The notes: generated by a model not told the origin, from the sequence alone. A DNA stretch of 64,000 nt from Roridomyces roridus (GCA_029378245.1 JARKIF010000095.1:57241-121240); one strand, 5' to 3'; numbered from the stretch's first letter, positions 29,901-41,952 are shown. Numbers and translations: made by a program.

Positions 29901-30810
29901 CTGCCTCGGGCTCGGTGAAGTCGAATCTCGGAAGAGTGATACTGGCGGTGGAAAAGCAAGCGTTGTTGTTGTCTGCATCCTTCAGCTCAGTGCCCAATTC
30001 CTCATTACACGCCACACGAAGGACGAATAAAATGTAGTTGCTACAATCCCCAGACGATACAAATCCATGCAGGCTATACAAATCCAGAACCATTCTTCAA
30101 ATACAAAAATTTCACTCCCTCAGCTGCCCAGCTTCCGGCGCTTACCCACATCGCTCCACACGGAAAGCATTAACCATGGTGCACTGTTTCTCTTGACACC
30201 TCGGCTCGACGAGGTCCCTGAGGAGCGGCCGCTAACGCTCGCTGCAAGCACGCGTGAGTGAAAAGAAAAGCGATAACGTTCTCGCCGTACCAGTGCGCGG
30301 CGGACCTGCCTAATAACAAGTCAGTCGCATGCCAAAGAAAGAAGGCATCACGGACCTGCAATATGGAGTCCTCCTCCTCCTCCTCTCCCTTCATCGGCAA
30401 CCGCATTGGCGATATGTACTCTGGGTTAAAGGTGAGCGCCCATCGAACGGATTGTGATGTAACACCCACTGTGGTGCCATTCAGCGTCGCTCGGCGGAGT
30501 CAATGGCCCTCCCTCAGGCTCGCCCTTGTCCTTGGAGGGCGACTGAGAAATGATTAGCGTGGACATGTAGAAGAGATTGTGTCAAACGCACCGAAGGCCG
30601 ACGAGGAGTATCACCGGTGAAGATGAACGGGTCGGGTGTCTTGCGAAAACCAGTGAGCAGTAGATACGGGTGGAAATATCAGCGAACACACGGGAGGACG
30701 GGACGATGACCCTGTGCGCAGGTAAGTACGCGATCACGTGAAGACTTTGGGCACAAATAGCTACCCAGGAACTCTTCATCCATGCAGGCGGCGGCGTGCC
30801 GAGCCAGGTT
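27000..30810. other. gene-poor stretch with coding remnants
   Basis: Protein-like minus-strand blocks occur at about 27995-27699 (CAYLGSTNAIPLRRPLPHNF, then VSTAVKLGSRSVFVNARG, ending at a stop) and 28898-28608 (QILYSRANNEDKHSGSI, LTLAANESQLDFTWLP). They cannot be joined into a gene with confidence. The first could be the last exon of a real gene. About 29150-29340 is the second copy of the dispersed repeat seen at 7545-7690. Nothing else is supported. Confidence 0.4.
29150..29340 (+). repeat. diverged dispersed repeat, copy 2
   Basis: Ordered similarity to 7545-7690, including CCTATTGAGA, ACCGCACGCAC and AAGCGGCCAAGGAT, with small indels. Confidence 0.5.
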
Positions 30811-31900
30811 CTACGAGGAAATGGTCAGCAATGCGACAGCAGGGCGGTTGCCGCGCACCTTGAACGAGAACTTGCTCGTCCTCTTGGAACGCTGCTTCCC
30901 ATTCTGCTCTCCCTCCTCCCATTCGGTCTCACTTTCATCCTCCACGCCTTCAGTCTCAGTCTCCCCATAGGTTTCATCGTCCTCCCCTTCGGTCTCTGTC
31001 TCATCGCCATCGCCTTCACTCTCACACGAATGCTCGTCCCCGTCGATCTCCTCATCGCCGACGCCGAGCAACCCGGCCACGACCTGCACATAAGAATCAA
31101 ATCGATACGAAACCAGCAGGGAATGGTCTACCCACCGTCACTTCGTCATGATCATCTTGTCGCTGTAGCGTTGCGAGGCGACGCATCGCGATGGACACTA
31201 TTGACCGAAGGTGAGACTGGGCGCTGAGGAGAGCAAGCAGTGTGCGAACCTGGATTGTTTGGATCCAATTGAGGCAACTTGGTCTTGGATTTCGTGCCAC
31301 TAAAACAAACTTGAGTTCGCCGCCAGAACGTGACGCAAATGAAACTGACTGGTAATTGATGCGGGCGGCGAGGGCGACCTGGATTAGAGGACCTAAGAGT
31401 TCGTCCAGCCAGAGTAGGTACGGGTCGAGGCGCGACGACGCCAAAGCACCGATGTAGCCGAGGAAAGTGTCCACGGTTTCCTCCGCGTCGTCGAGGCCGG
31501 CGGGCTGGCCGTTAAGGGTGGCGCGCGCCCAAATCTCGCTCATAACTTTGTCGGTCAATAAGACCTGAGATAAAGTCTGGAAATGAGGCATGAGTGAAAT
31601 CAAAGCGGGGCGCAGACGGAAAGACTTGCCGCGGAAAGACCAGGCTCTGACCCAGCCTCAGTGGTAAGAGCGTCTTCGAGCTTGTACATCACCAAATGGC
31701 GGCCTGCAAAGTCGATTTGTTAGCTGATACCGGCGCCATGGAGCAGACATACCTTTGTTAATGAAAGGCTTCCGTACAAAGTCCGAAGGCGATCCCGCAG
31801 CCTCGAGAAGCTCTGCGGGGACTGGCGTCAACTGCAGCGAGAAACCGGGTCTCCGGACATGGCTGACGAGGCCGTCCGACATAGCAGCGTGAAGTTTCAT
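30811..31900 (-). CDS. hypothetical protein with acidic C-terminal region
   Basis: The likely start is the ATG at 31900 (MKLHAAMSDGLVSHVRRPGF). A clean intron follows FVRKPFINK (donor GTATGTCTGC, acceptor TTTGCAG), leading to RHLVMYKLEDALTTEAGSEPG. Further downstream are VMSEIWARATLNGQPAGLDD and LGYIGALASSRLDPYLLWLD. The C-terminal part (about 31080-30870) is strongly acidic, in repeated ETETEGEDDET-like units, and then turns basic (KQRSKRTSKFSFKVRG) before the stop at 30811. One intron border (around 31615) could not be matched in phase. The family is not recognised. The order acidic tract then basic tail suggests a nuclear or chromatin-associated protein, but that is only a guess. Confidence 0.5.
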
Positions 31901-32839
31901 AATTCAATTCGTTGGCACTGGGCGAGGCGTCAGGCTGGCGGGCACGGCAAGGTGGAGAGATTACACGTACAGAGCGCGGGCGAGAGGCCTCGGACGAGGC
32001 AAGTGTTCACCGTCCAGGTGGGCTGCCGCGGTGTCAGACTGGCAGGTAAAGTAAAGGGAGAGCACGCACGAGTTAGGGATGAGATGGAGCAAGGGAGGGG
32101 CGAGAAACGGCGGGATTCGTGCCTGGGCGAGGTGTCAAGCTGGCGAGGACGGGTAGAGAGAAGAAACGCACTGTTTCGATTGGGCGGGCGGAGGATGGGG
32201 GGCAGCTCAAGGTGGAGAATAAGAGAGATGACTCGCAAGAAGAGAGGAGATGGTGGAAGGGAGAAGGAGCGCAAATTGTTGACGCGTTTGGTCGCGGCTT
32301 TTATAACCTGCCTATTTGGGAATCTCAGAGAGCACTCAGGACTCGTCGTCGCCGCTGCTCACAGGCTTCTACTCTACCCTGCTCGCCGACAAATGGGACT
32401 CCACTGCCCTCGACTCTGGTATCATCCTTTCTTCGCGACGAATCATCCGTCTTGGGGTGTGCCTGATCCTCTGTGGTCAGTACCAAGTCGCGTGGCCAAA
32501 AACCACATACCCAAGTCATCTACGACTGCATTCCCGGAGTCCAGCTGCAAACCCAGACGCGTTTAACCAGCCGCAAAATGAAAAAGTAAGATAAGATGAG
32601 TGTTCGAGGAAAAGATGGTATTGACATCGGGTCGGCCTCCCACGCGTCACGGCGCCCGCGACGGATCAACAATAGTAAGCCTAAAAAGGAATGCCGGGAC
32701 GAGTGGCTGGTGACTCGGGGAGCAAACCCGAAACAAAAAATCAAACGTTGGATTCGGGTGTAGCTATGTATAGCTGGTCTCCACACGGGGCGACATGCAA
32801 CGGCCAGGTTGTGGCCAGGATTGTTCTGGCCGTGCCACC
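31901..32839. other. 5' flank of the acidic-protein gene, no gene supported
   Basis: A long plus-strand frame (31859-32566) overlaps the start of the minus-strand gene and is made of Arg/Gly-rich, repeat-derived sequence. GTCAGGCTGGCGGG-like units recur at about 31930, 32033 and 32128. I treat it as promoter-side, purine-rich DNA. Confidence 0.4.
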
Positions 32840-32925
32840 GAAGCCTTAGCTCAACTGTTCAGTGCGTCAGCACACGAGCTCACCGCCTAAAGCCAAAGGT
32901 GATGGGTTCGAACCCAGAAGGTGGA
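32840..32925 (+). tRNA. tRNA-like remnant (box A/box B)
   Basis: Box A-like TTAGCTCAACTG and box B-like GGGTTCGAACCC are spaced as in a tRNA or tRNA-derived SINE, but the acceptor and anticodon arms do not fold. It is probably a pseudo-tRNA or SINE head. Confidence 0.3.
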
Positions 32926-33179
32926 GTACCGGATTGCCATTGCCGAACGCGGCCTACCGATTCCCAGATATTTTGGCCGACTTGTGCGAGTGGAATAAAT
33001 GTTTTCTCAAGGCGGGAGGCATTTAATGAGACGATACAGCATCATGGGATTTGGCGTAAGTACCGCAATTCGGGGTATCACAATTCGATAAATCACGATG
33101 CGAGACATAGGCGTCCGTCTACATCTGTAAGGCCTCCTCTGCATTCCACTAGTCCGCGACCCACATTCCTCTCAGAATT

Positions 33180-33871
33180 TCAGGCCCGTCTAGAAGCTAG
33201 CCATCGACGGCGGAACCTTTCAGAAATGTTGGAAGCCTGGACGGCTTGGATGATACCACAGTGGGGAGAATAATACGATGGCGTGAAGAACAGAATACGT
33301 GCTGTAACCCGCGGGAAGTATGAGAGCGTTTCGGACGACGACCTGCGCAGATTTACCAGAGAGTGTTCCTTGAGAAGAATGGCAGACGGTGGTCCGCACA
33401 ACCGATTCAGATGCACAATTGAAATTGCGAATGATTGGATGTGAAACCCCGACTGCTGGGACTAGTACTGCGTGGACGTGTCGAAAGGACGTTGGATGCT
33501 TCCTGTGATTCTCTGAGCTCATGCGGCGTCGCGCTCCAAAATAAACGCTCGACGTCGGGCCATTGGAGAGGAATTTGAGTAAGGTAGACTGGATTTATAG
33601 CAGCCGAGCCCCGGGTTAATTTAGGCCCATTCCAGCTTTCAGAAATCGGGGCTGGCTGGCATCGACGCCAGAACGCGGTTAACAACCCAGCAATTAGGAG
33701 AACGAAGATTGGCACGATGTCTAAATTGAATTTGCAAGTGGTGATTTTGTGGCTTTCCGTCGGCCGCGTTCCTCAGAGTCAGAGCCAGATTTAGTGCCAG
33801 GATTGCGCAGAAGTTGTATTCAGATTCAAGCTGGGCCATGAGAGAACGTCGTCCGTTGTTATCGCAGCCAT
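33180..33871 (-). CDS. hypothetical single-pass membrane protein
   Basis: The ATG at 33871 begins MAAITTDDVLSWPSLN. After an intron near 33790-33725 the frame gives a clear transmembrane helix, VPIFVLLIAGLLTAFW. A soluble part rich in Pro and Trp follows (PAPISESWNGPKLTRGSAAI, then QIPLQWPDVERLFWSATPHE). A last block at about 33390-33180 (TLSYFPRVTARILFFTPSYY, then QASNISERFRRRWLASRRA) ends at a stop. Exon borders between these blocks are approximate. The family is not recognised. Composition and hydrophobic profile suggest a genuine gene of the Agaricomycete orphan type. Confidence 0.4.
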
Positions 33872-34000
33872 GATGAAGGTCCAGATCAAGTCAGATCAAA
33901 TCACGATTCGTCTTAGTGTCTCTTCTCTTCCACTGACCTGCTCGACGAGGTACGATGCGCGGTCCTTACGATTGTCGTCCTAGACTGAAGACCACCCCAG

Positions 34001-35363
34001 ATGTCCGACCTGCTGCACTCCACCCTCCGCTCCAACAGCAGCACTAATATCGCAGGGATGAGCAGCGGGGCCCAAACCCCAGCGGTTCCCTACTCACGGC
34101 CGACAAGCCCAGGTGCCGGTGGCAATCCCATTCAAATCGGTTTTGTCGGAATCGGAGCCATGGGCGCCCTGATGGCCAAGAACCTCGCAAACTACCGCGC
34201 CACCCACGTCCCTGGCTCTCCTGCGATCCTCGTCTGGAATCGCACCGCCTCAAAGTGCGAGGCCCTCCTCAATGAGCTGGGGCCCTCGAAAATCCGAATC
34301 GCACAGGCCCTCGAGCAGGTCGCGACCGAGTGCGATATGATCATAACCAATCTCGCAAACGATGAAGTCATCAAGAGCGTCTTTCAGCAGCTTGCAGAGA
34401 CGCTCAAGGATGCGCCGCCGCAGAGGAATAAGATCTTCATCGAGACCAGTACGGTGCGTGTTCTCATTTCTTGTTCTTTCCGGATCTAATGCACGTCCAA
34501 GATTTATCCCACTCTCGCGGGCGAACTGGACCTCTTGATCTCTTCCATCCCCCACTGTCGACTCATCACCTCGCCTGTATTCGGTACACCCCTCGTCGCT
34601 GCCTCTGCGCAGCTTGTCATCGTCATGTCTGGCGACTACCGGTTAGTATCGGTGGACTGTTACGGCCGTTTACTCAAAACTACGGTAGATCCAAGAAGGA
34701 GGCCGCACACACCCTCGTCCCAGCCGTGGGCCGCAAAGTCATAGATCTCGGTGGAAACCTCGAAAAGGGTGAGTTTCCTCCAATCTCGAAAAATCAGCCA
34801 CTCACCCATATGCGCAGCCCCGACTTTGTGAGCAAACCCCGACGTTCTTGTCGCGCGAAACTGACTCCAAGGCAGCAAACTCATTGGCAACAGCATGATC
34901 CTCGGCACGCTCGAAATCTTCGCAGAGTCGTATACGCTGGCGGAGAAATCGGGCATCGCCTCGGCGGAGGTGCATAATCTCGTCAAAGAGCTTTTCCCCG
35001 CTCCCGGGTACGTATCCATCTGTTTGCCCTCACGCTCCAACTCATCTCGACTCCAGACTCATTCGGTACTCGGAACGCATGTCCCAAAACTACTTTGACG
35101 CCTCCACGGGCTTCTCAATCGACGGTGGTATCAAAGACGCCTCACACATTCGCCGCCTCACGGCCGTCCACAACGCGCCCATGCCAAGCATCGACATTGC
35201 GCACCAGCATCTCATTACTGCGCGTGCAATTCACAACAGCAGGGTGCAGGCCGGTAAACCGACCGTCGAGGTGCTGGACTGGAGTGGGATTGTTGCTGGA
35301 ACTCGCGTTGCTGCTGGTCTGGACGGGTTTGAGAGTCCAGCAGGCGTGGTGGAGGAAGAGTAA
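34001..35363 (+). CDS. 3-hydroxyisobutyrate/6-phosphogluconate dehydrogenase-type NAD(P) oxidoreductase
   Basis: Introns are read at 34454-34501, 34642-34688, about 34769-34817, about 34832-34877 and about 35009-35057. All have GT...AG borders and preserve the frame. After a Ser-rich leader of about 45 residues comes the Rossmann dinucleotide-binding motif IGFVGIGAMGALMAKNLA. Next come VWNRTASKCE, the second-strand region ANDEVIKSVF and the substrate-binding segment SSIPHCRLITSPVFGTPLVA, with Ser/Pro/Gly as in the family's DAPVSGG loop. The catalytic Lys is in the motif KLIGNSMILG, followed by the C-terminal helical domain (NAD_binding_11). Family enzymes oxidise beta-hydroxyacids with NAD(P). 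The substrate cannot be told from sequence, and the catalytic loop departs from the classical form. Length about 370 aa is normal for the fungal family. Confidence 0.85.
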
Positions 35364-35462
35364 AGCAATAGACAGATTACAAGTGTATGTAAGGAAATCT
35401 GTATGTGTGTACACTAAATCATAATGGGTAGGATGGACCATGATAGAAGACCGTCTACGACT

Positions 35463-38400
35463 CTATCGTTTTTGCTTCTTGCCCCGCCTCGACGTCTTTT
35501 TATCTTGAGGCTTTTCCAGCTCCTCCGGCGCGCTCTTGCGTTTCTGACCAGCAGCGGCCTTGACACTGACAACCGTATTCCCACGGCCCTTGCCAATCTG
35601 CCCTTCCGCCATACTCCAATCCGTCGACGCGTCGTTGATAGCATATCTACACGGTCAACCTCATAAGCGCTCAAGGAATCAAAATAAAAACGATATTATC
35701 CGAAACTCACTTTTTCAAATCCAAGCTATCGATAAGCTCCCGCTGCCGCTGCTTCTCCTTGCTCATCTCGCCCTCCCCAGCCTCATTCAGCTCCTCCTCG
35801 AGAGAAACGGCTATAGGCGCGGCCCCAAGCGTCCTCATCGTCGTAGAAGTCGAAGGATCAGGTATATCAGCCCCGATAGCGGCCTTTTGAATCCCCACAA
35901 GCCGTTTGGTGATCTTGCGCACGACTTTGCTGAAAAGAGCCAGCGTTTGGGAAACGGGGAGGCTGAGCTCTGTCTCGATCTCGTCAATCTCCTTCCGCTG
36001 CAAACCGAGACCGAGGAGGATGGCGCTCTGGACAGCACTCAGCCGGACATCACCACCAACACCCTCCTCGCTGCCGCCGCCGGTTAACCGCCTGTCGAAG
36101 AAGAGCGTCGCGATGGTGGGTACGAGGTCCAAAATCGCGTGATAGTCGAGCATGTTGTTGGCGTAGGCTTCTAACCGCTTGAGATCAAAGGGCGTGAGGA
36201 GGTGAGAGAGCTCGAGCGAGTTGAGCTCTGCGGAGATGATAAGTAATGAAGGAGCTGTAGGAGGGTATGAAGCGTACCTCTCGATTTTGTCGGGTCCGCA
36301 TCCACCGCTTTCAGGCCCGCGTTCACGGCTTCCAACAAACTAAGCGCCGTCACGCTCCCAAATTCCCGGAATTTATACGACAAGAGGGAGAGGAATCGTT
36401 TTCGGAAGTCTGGGAGCGTCAATTAGATTTAATTCAGCGAGAAGGAGAATGGCGGACCTTTGGCGAATTCGCCCAACCACTCTTGCTGGCTATCCCCCAA
36501 ACTGCGGACCATGACACAGCTATGCTCGCCGGTCAATTCGCTCGTGGATTGTCGGAGGTACAGCGGGACATAACCCGCCCTCTTCCAGAACCTAGAAAAC
36601 CGTCAGTATCGGCGTTTTGTCTCCAGGGGAGGACTGACCGCAAGAGCTGCCCAGTAAGCCCATAACTCACCCCAAGATAATCTAATATCTCGGGTTTCCG
36701 TTCCGAAAGACGCTGTAACAGCGGCGGCATGCTCGATATCGCACGGACGGTGGGTGTTTCCGTTCGCAAGTCGCTCGTAGCCTATAAAAAGTGAGTACAA
36801 AGCACAAATACCGAGCCAAGACGTACAGGATCAAACTCCCCGAGGTTGGGATACTTCTGTTCCGGCGCCTCGGTTTCGTCAAAGTTAAAATACTCCCCGC
36901 TGTAAAACGCGTTCAACGCCTCCAACGCTCGCGATCCATAACCCATCTGCAAAACGAATTAGCTTGGCTTGACGCAGCTCGGACGGAACTTACCCCAGAA
37001 TAATCAGGGTCGCAAGCAACACGAACGACCCGCCCTCCCTTGAGCGCAGCAAACCCAGTCTCAAGGAACTGCCCACTAACAACCCAGGGAATCATATCCC
37101 CACTCGCACCCTTGCCCCGTCCGGCAGCATCCATTACCGTCTCCTTGCTCAACCCACCCTCCAGCGCAACCTGCAGCACCACCAACGGTTCCGGCAACAC
37201 CTCCTCGTCGTCTTTTATCGGCGGCAGCAGAACGAAGAGGTGGTGCGCCGGCGCATCGGAAAGCATCTGCAAGTCGTTTGGCGAGTTTTTGTAATGCGAG
37301 GCGACGTACAGCGCCATCATGCGCTGCAAGAAGACCTCGCTCGCGGGGTGGTAGCTAAACAGCGTGTCCCTGTTCACGTAGAACAAAGTGCACGTCGACG
37401 GATGGGGCGTTCCGCGGTGTGAAGAAGAGGACGTCGTGGCGTTGAGACACAGGACGTTGTACAGCCATTTTTCGATCCTGTCGCCAGCGCCGTAACGGAT
37501 GGGTGTGGAAAGTTTGATTTCGCGGAGTGTACGGGCTTTTGGGGCAGGTTTGGGGTGTTTCTTGGACGGCGCTTTCGCGTTGTCGTCGTCTTTGCTTGCT
37601 GTCCCGGCTGGAGCCTTGGATAACGATGGCCGAGTGCTATCTCTCAGCTGCTGGATGAGCTTGAGGGATAAACTCCGCCCCGTGCCCTCGTATCCGTTGA
37701 TAGTCGAGGCCAAGAAGACGAGGTAAGGGCCGATAAGGTTCCGCACGAGCGGCAGGGGAATGGCAGCAGCCTCGTCAATAATGACGAGTTCAGCTTGCCC
37801 GAGGACATGAGCGTCTTGGGGTTGGATGTACTGCAAAGAAAATTAGAATGCAAAGATCGCGCAGACAAAACGCGTACCTGGATAGTCTGCCGATGATTTT
37901 TGAAAATATCCACTCGGACGATGGCGCCCTTGGACCCACCCTCCGGAGACACGCTCTGCATGATATCGTAATCCAAGTGCTCCTCGTAACCGAGGGCGTC
38001 CATGCCCTTGAAGATAAACTCGAATAGAGTCTTCAAGTTCTCAGGGCTAGGACTCGTCACGAAGACATTCGAGTACCCGTGAGCCAACGCAGACGCGATG
38101 GCCAGGCCAAGTGCCGCAGACTTGCCTCGCCCACGAGCAGCGGTGAGGGTGACCGTGGAGGAGAGGGTCTTTTCCGAGATGGCCTCGATGAAGGTAAGCA
38201 GCGCCTGGGCTTGATCGAGGGTTTTGGCGAGTGTGAGGAGGGGACCAGCGGGAGTGGTGTCTGCGAGGCTTTCGCGGAGCTCTTCGAGCTGCGCTTGGTC
38301 GGGGGACGTTTTGGGAAGAGACTCTCGTCGTCGATGGGCGCAATGTCCTTGCCTCGGGAGATTGGCAAAACGTTGAGCTCGTCGTCAAGGAATAGACAAT

Positions 38401-39186
38401 CCTCGGATGAACCGAGGGAGAGGATAAACCGCTCGTTGAAGCGGGCAACGACGGAGTCATGCGACGACGTTCGGTAACGGGAATGCACGTCCTGAGAGAA
38501 TATTAAAGGCGCGACAGTAAAACGCGAGAACACACACCATAGTCATGCTGTAAAGCTGCTTCAAACTCGTCATCGTCTTGAGCAGCAAGACGATCAGCCC
38601 TCCGCCCTCAACGGTCTCAATCGTCCGTGCAAGAAGATTGGGCGTTATAGCCTCAAAGTCTTGCAGAACGCACATCCCGTACGTGTTCCCCAAAATCTTT
38701 TCCGACTCCTTGTAATACCTGTCCTCTCTGTCAGTAAAAGGAAAGCGCGTAGAGCTCGTAGCCACGCACGTATACCGAATGTCGGTGACCGTTACGAAAA
38801 TTTCAAACGGATTTTGTTCGTTCGCCTCACGAATGCCCCGCTTGACATCGCGCTTGATTTTTTCCTCGCGTTTCTTACGATGACTGAAGACGCATGTCAG
38901 AGAAGATGAAAAGCCCACCCCGAAGGAACACTGACCGACCTCGTGAAACCGAGATCCTTCTTGTAGCACCAAAGGACCGAGGGGCGTGCAGATACCCGAG
39001 CTTGCGATAGCAGGAAGTGGAGATTCACAATCTACTCACTTCAGTTAGTAGATTCACCAGAGCAGTACTCTACCCACGCACCTGGTCTCTGCCCTTGTCT
39101 CCCACAAGCACGATAAACGACCGGTTATTTTTCTTGACATTGTTTGTGATTAAAATCGGAATCCGGGGGTCGAGTTGCTTGCGCAT
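35463..39186 (-). CDS. KRE33: RNA cytidine acetyltransferase NAT10/KRE33
   Basis: The protein begins MRKQLDPRIPILITNNVKKN at 39186 and ends KKTSRRGKKQKR at 35463, with about ten short introns. Domains follow the family order. The TmcA N-terminal domain holds GDKGRDQ, VNLHFLLSQARVSARPSVLW and CYKKDLGF. The RecD-like ATPase has Walker A ARGRGKSAALGLAIA and the Walker B-like LVIIDEAAAIPLPLV. The GNAT acetyltransferase domain includes VACDPDYSGMGYGSRALEAL. The C-terminal tRNA-binding region and Lys-rich nucleolar-type tail complete it. In eukaryotes it makes N4-acetylcytidine in 18S rRNA and, with an adaptor, in tRNA-Ser/Leu, and is needed for small-subunit assembly in the nucleolus. The frame appears to lose one base near 38318-38322, between APIDDE and SLPKTSPDQ. 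Since the gene is normally essential, an assembly indel is more likely than true inactivation. Confidence 0.95.
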
Positions 39187-39359
39187 TTTGGGGAGAGCAC
39201 TCGGACGAGGCTCAGAGGTGGCTGGGTTTGGCCCGAGACGACAAACGCCGAAGATGAGGAAACGGAGGAGAAGCAAATTTGGCGGGCAACAAACAGGCAG
39301 CAACAACGCCCGAGGCTCAGAAAAGGCAATTTTGCGAAATACACTAAATACTCAATAAA

Positions 39360-40971
39360 TCACAAACGCCTCGTCCGCATCCCCGCGATTTCTCTCCTGA
39401 TATTCTCTGGGGCTCCTTATAAGATTTTGTCAGACGGAGACAGCGCAAGAAGAAGCAATGACTGACCTGACAACGGCAACCCCCCTCTCTTTCATAGCAT
39501 CCAAAGTCTGTATCAAGTTGTGACTCTGCGGGTCCCCTTCTACGAGGCGCAAAGAGCGCAGTCGGGCGATGGACTGATTCTCTAGACTCGTGTTCCAGCG
39601 CGTCACGAGCATACGCGCGATGTCCTCCTCCGCCTTCCCGGGGTGCACAATTACGAGGTCCTTTAGTTGCGGCAGAAGAACAGGCGTGTTGGGCTCGATT
39701 GTGAGGAGGGATATGAGCGGAATCGAGTTATTTGCCCGTCCAGTCGACAAAAAGCGGTCTATGAGACAGATCACGAGCTCGGTAATGTGGGGACTCGACT
39801 GGAAGACCGGAAGAGTGAGCTCTCTATCCGGTGCGCCGCCCGTAATGTACAGCCTTTTGAGGGAACATTTGGAATCCTGGATGAGGCGAGCGAGGCCTCG
39901 AAACATTGTTCCGTTAAAGGACAATTCGGTGAGTGCGGGCAACGACAACCACTGGGGCCAGCTCCAATACTCGCCCGAGTCAACTCGTTGACAAGACAGC
40001 TCCACGCGGCGAAGCCTCGCCAGTTGGACGGTCTTGTTTCCCCAGGTGAACGGATCGTCCAAATCAGTCTCATGTGAAATCATGAGCCTGCACGACTCGA
40101 GGTTCTCGAGCTGCGTCAGAGCGCTGATATGAGCAGCCCAGGGGCCTTCTGCGACGTATCGCGTCAATGTCCCCCAAGGAACCTTGAAATGAGGAGAGCA
40201 CGCTTCCACTTCAAGATAGCGGAGCCGCGGGGCGATCTGGAAGTGATCCAGATAATTCGGTGGTGGCGTATCCCCATACTCCTCGTCCTCCCCAACATTC
40301 CCAACAAATAAATTCTCCAGCAGAGGAACACGCCCACGGATACGGGGAAGCTCCTTCAAATAACACCCGGTGATGGACAGCGACCTCCAGCGGGTCGAGC
40401 ACCTTGCGAGCAGCTTGATCGCCTCATCTGCAGCATATGTGTCTCCCCGCCATGGCTCATAGTCAAAGATGATGTCCAACGGGGAGTTGCCCGACCGGGA
40501 AATTTGCGCTTCGATCATGGGCACGGAGCACGGGTCGCCGTCGTCATCTTTCACGGGCTGTACGAGTATGAGGGTCCACAAGGCGGGGGAGGCCAATGCC
40601 ACGGCCCTCCAGCGGCTGCAAACGTGGCACAGTACCCAAGGACTTTTCTGCAGCGACTGGTCCCATTCCATTCTCCTGGCTTCCTCCATAGACGGAAGAC
40701 TGAACAGGAAAATCTGGGTCAAGATCTCGGGAGGCAGCTGGCGAGTCACAGAGAGGATGGACTGGCAGAGTTCAATAGTCTTGCGCAATGCTGCGCCGTT
40801 CCGTTCGAGGATCTCCAGCGTGCTATGTCCTTCGAGTTCTTCATCCAGACGAGCCTCGATGATGTCGAGCTTCTTTTGGGCTTCAGTTTGAATTTCCCGC
40901 ACTTGAAGCACTTCCAGTTCAGAAGGTCGGTCGTTGGTGCCTTTGAGCCTGGAAAGACCAGCTTGAGACAT
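39360..40971 (-). CDS. F-box protein with LRR-like C-terminal region
   Basis: The start is taken at 40971 (MSQAGLSRLKGTND), matching the start of the paralogue at 42048. Two exons are read: 40971-39467 and 39396-39360, joined through a 70-bp intron to give the short end VVRREIAGMRTRRL. An N-terminal coiled segment (IEARLDEELEGHSTLEILE) precedes an F-box at about residues 75-120 (LPPEILTQIFLFSLP; CHVCSRWRAVALASPALWT). The long C-terminal region consists of LRR-like repeats (LENLFVGN, LRRVELSC, LTELSFNGTMF, LKRLYITGG). F-box proteins link substrates to SCF ubiquitin ligases through Skp1. The gene belongs to the greatly expanded Agaricomycete F-box family, and its substrate is unknown. The paralogue at 42048-43567 is in the opposite orientation. 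Confidence 0.85.
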
Positions 40972-41286
40972 GACGGTTTTGGACAAGAACAGCCGCATCA
41001 ATCACATTTTCTTCTGTACCACCACAACGATTCTTTCCATGCATTCACTCCGTTCTTTTCAGATGCCAAACCCACAAACCTAGTCAAGGTCCACGCTACT
41101 CTCGACGCCGTGGGCCTGTTACGTTCGTGGAAGAACAAATCATCATTTTCCCTCGCTGTGCGACGTCGTTCTGGCGCCGTGCGGGCTCACGAGCAAACTG
41201 GTGACACGCTCCTTCATTCACATTTGGCCGTGGTCCTCCTTTACCCGCGTTCGTAGTTTTGGAGCAGACATCTCTTTACACGCAAT

Positions 41287-41309
41287 ATAATAATAATAAT
41301 AATAATAAA
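41287..41309. repeat. TAA microsatellite at the 3' end of the LINE fragment
   Basis: Seven to eight uninterrupted TAA units. On the minus strand it lies about 110 bp downstream of the LINE ORF stop and is probably the element's simple-repeat tail. Confidence 0.75.
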
Positions 41310-41418
41310 GGGCATATGGTCCCGCGCGGGGAACGCCCACCCAAAACTCTCCCGGAGGCGACCTGACTCTCAAGGAGCCCTCTACCTTCCGTTCGAGTAC
41401 TTGAGTCTGTAGCCAAAA

Positions 41419-41952
41419 TTAAAAATCAATATCCATTTCCCATCCCTCGTCCTCTGACTCGTCCTCCGTCGCCGTATTGAAATCCCAAACCCCCTCGACA
41501 TCCGAATCCGGCGCCAATTCGCAAACCATAGTCGGCAGCCTACGTCCAAACCAATTCCAGCTCCGTATCACTCGGTGGACGAACCACGCCATCGCTACGA
41601 CCGTGTCCCAGTCGAAGATGAGCTCCCGCATGCAAACCTCCGCCTCTGTGCGACCAGCTGGACGAGGGAGGGAGCGCCCAAACTCTGACCTCAACGTATC
41701 CTCCAATTCCCGGCGCGCCGCCACCGTCTCCTCCGCTCTACACCTCATAAAAACGTGGCCCGGAGTCTCTGGCTCTAATTTGCACTTCCGACAGCAAATC
41801 TCGTTGGCTGAGAAAGCATTGGGGTCTGAGCGCAACCCCCGGAAATGCAGCGAGCCGCAGAGCAGTCGAGTCAAGGCCAAACGATGATCTGTGATGGGTA
41901 CCCGGCTTCGGTAGTGCCGGCGGCATAATTGAATCCGCGTGGGAGCCCCCAA
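41419..41952 (-). pseudogene. C-terminal fragment of a non-LTR (LINE) retrotransposon ORF
   Basis: The fragment has the zinc-binding module found at the end of LINE reverse-transcriptase ORFs (zf-RVT type). It contains an RRHYRSRVPITDHRLALTRLL stretch, then CCRKCKLEPETPGHVFMRC, that is CX2C plus H...C. The tail is acidic (TATEDESEDEGWEMDIDF). Neither RT nor endonuclease domain is present, so the copy is 5'-truncated, as is usual for LINEs. It is followed on the minus strand by a (TTA)n tail at 41309-41287. The last 178 codons are uninterrupted, which suggests a fairly recent insertion. No target duplication was found by eye. Confidence 0.7.

Noticed and set aside
31859..32566. Long plus-strand ORF of 235 codons
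   Set aside because: It is antisense to the start of the minus-strand gene, Arg/Gly-rich and repeat-derived, with no protein-like motifs.
40504..41256. 250-codon plus-strand ORF
   Set aside because: Antisense shadow of the F-box gene on the minus strand.
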